Part shown: positions 5,580 through 5,694 of the stretch, piece by piece
Layout of the letters: each line of letters opens with the position of its first letter
Numbering within the stretch: the stretch's first letter is position 1
DNA from: Alphaproteobacteria bacterium
GTDB lineage: Bacteria > Pseudomonadota > Alphaproteobacteria > Rhodobacterales > Rhodobacteraceae
Length of the DNA stretch: 5,694 nt
Assembly: GCA_003695135.1 (NCBI GenBank)
Contig: RFIR01000472.1
Span: forward strand, 1-5,694
Direction of reading: 5' to 3'
Notes under the pieces: generated by a model
Seen by the model: only the letters and a program-made list of their open reading frames with translations
Database searches by the model: none
What the model was told of the DNA's origin: nothing
Position numbers and translations under genes: made by a program

Positions 5580-5694
5580 ATGAATCCCAGCAATCTGTTC
5601 GGCCTTTCTGATCACCTTGAGGCTCTCAGCAAGCACGGCGATCCGCTCGAGGTTCTCGATGTCACGGTAGACTTCGAGTATTTCCGGGGCTGGC
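5580..5694 (+). CDS. IS5-family transposase, N-terminal fragment (continues past window)
   Basis: The first 38 residues of an insertion-sequence transposase are visible before the right edge. The text LFGLSDHLEALSKHGDPLEVLD (written here as LFGLSDHLEAL and SKHGDPLEVLD) followed by VDFEYFRGW is the characteristic N-terminal domain of one IS5-family branch, ahead of the DDE catalytic domain that would lie outside. A good Shine-Dalgarno GGAGG (5568-5572) stands 7 nt before ATG at 5580, which supports the start. The left terminal inverted repeat should fall between about 5460 and 5560, but without the right end I cannot place it. Whether the element is complete is unknown. It lies behind the start of the broken exporter gene and does not interrupt it. 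Confidence 0.85.
   Translation, partial: MNPSNLFGLSDHLEALSKHGDPLEVLDVTVDFEYFRGW

Noticed and set aside
5408..5611. Small plus-strand frame (67 codons) between the exporter gene and the IS transposase
   Set aside because: No family resemblance, it overlaps the transposase start in another frame, and the transposase has the better ribosome site.

Overview
The window is GC-rich and looks like an alphaproteobacterial chromosome. The prophage proteins have a style I associate with Rhodobacterales (Paracoccus/Rhodobacter/Roseobacter group), but the taxon is inferred from protein character only. The left 70% is the tail-assembly module of a lambda-like siphophage prophage on the minus strand. The right 30% is accessory chromosome: a type II toxin-antitoxin pair, a nonsense-broken LysE/RhtB-type exporter gene, and the first codons of an IS5-family transposase.

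Tail module, in transcription order (right to left): a tail-terminator-position protein (4075-3656), the major tail tube protein (3631-2693), a tail assembly chaperone (2690-2253), its -1 frameshift extension (to 2026), and the tail tape measure protein (2033 to beyond the left edge). Gene order matches lambda U-V-G/GT-H. The genes are tightly packed: a 24-nt gap, a 2-nt gap, then an 8-nt overlap. The most informative element is a complete programmed -1 ribosomal frameshift signal in the chaperone gene. It has an A AAA AAC heptamer in the correct phase, a 7-nt spacer and a 12-bp stem-loop. The downstream frame has no ATG, GTG or TTG before its conserved-looking part, so it can only be made as a fusion. 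The fusion adds 106 residues carrying a C-x2-C-x3-C-x2-C cluster.

The tail operon begins abruptly. Head and connector genes would normally lie further upstream, but a divergently transcribed CopG/RHH antitoxin and RelE/ParE toxin pair sits there, separated by only 77 bp. That gap contains a perfect 13-bp palindrome, a likely operator. The window therefore shows a tail-only fragment (decayed prophage, rearranged prophage or tailocin-like remnant) or a phage carrying a TA cargo unit at this point.

Convergent to the TA pair is a LysE/RhtB-family gene with one in-frame TGA at codon 54 and otherwise intact reading frame. Its base composition is visibly less GC-rich than the prophage. Beyond its start are 175 bp with no convincing gene, then an IS5-family transposase that runs off the right edge. 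No RNA genes or CRISPR arrays were seen.
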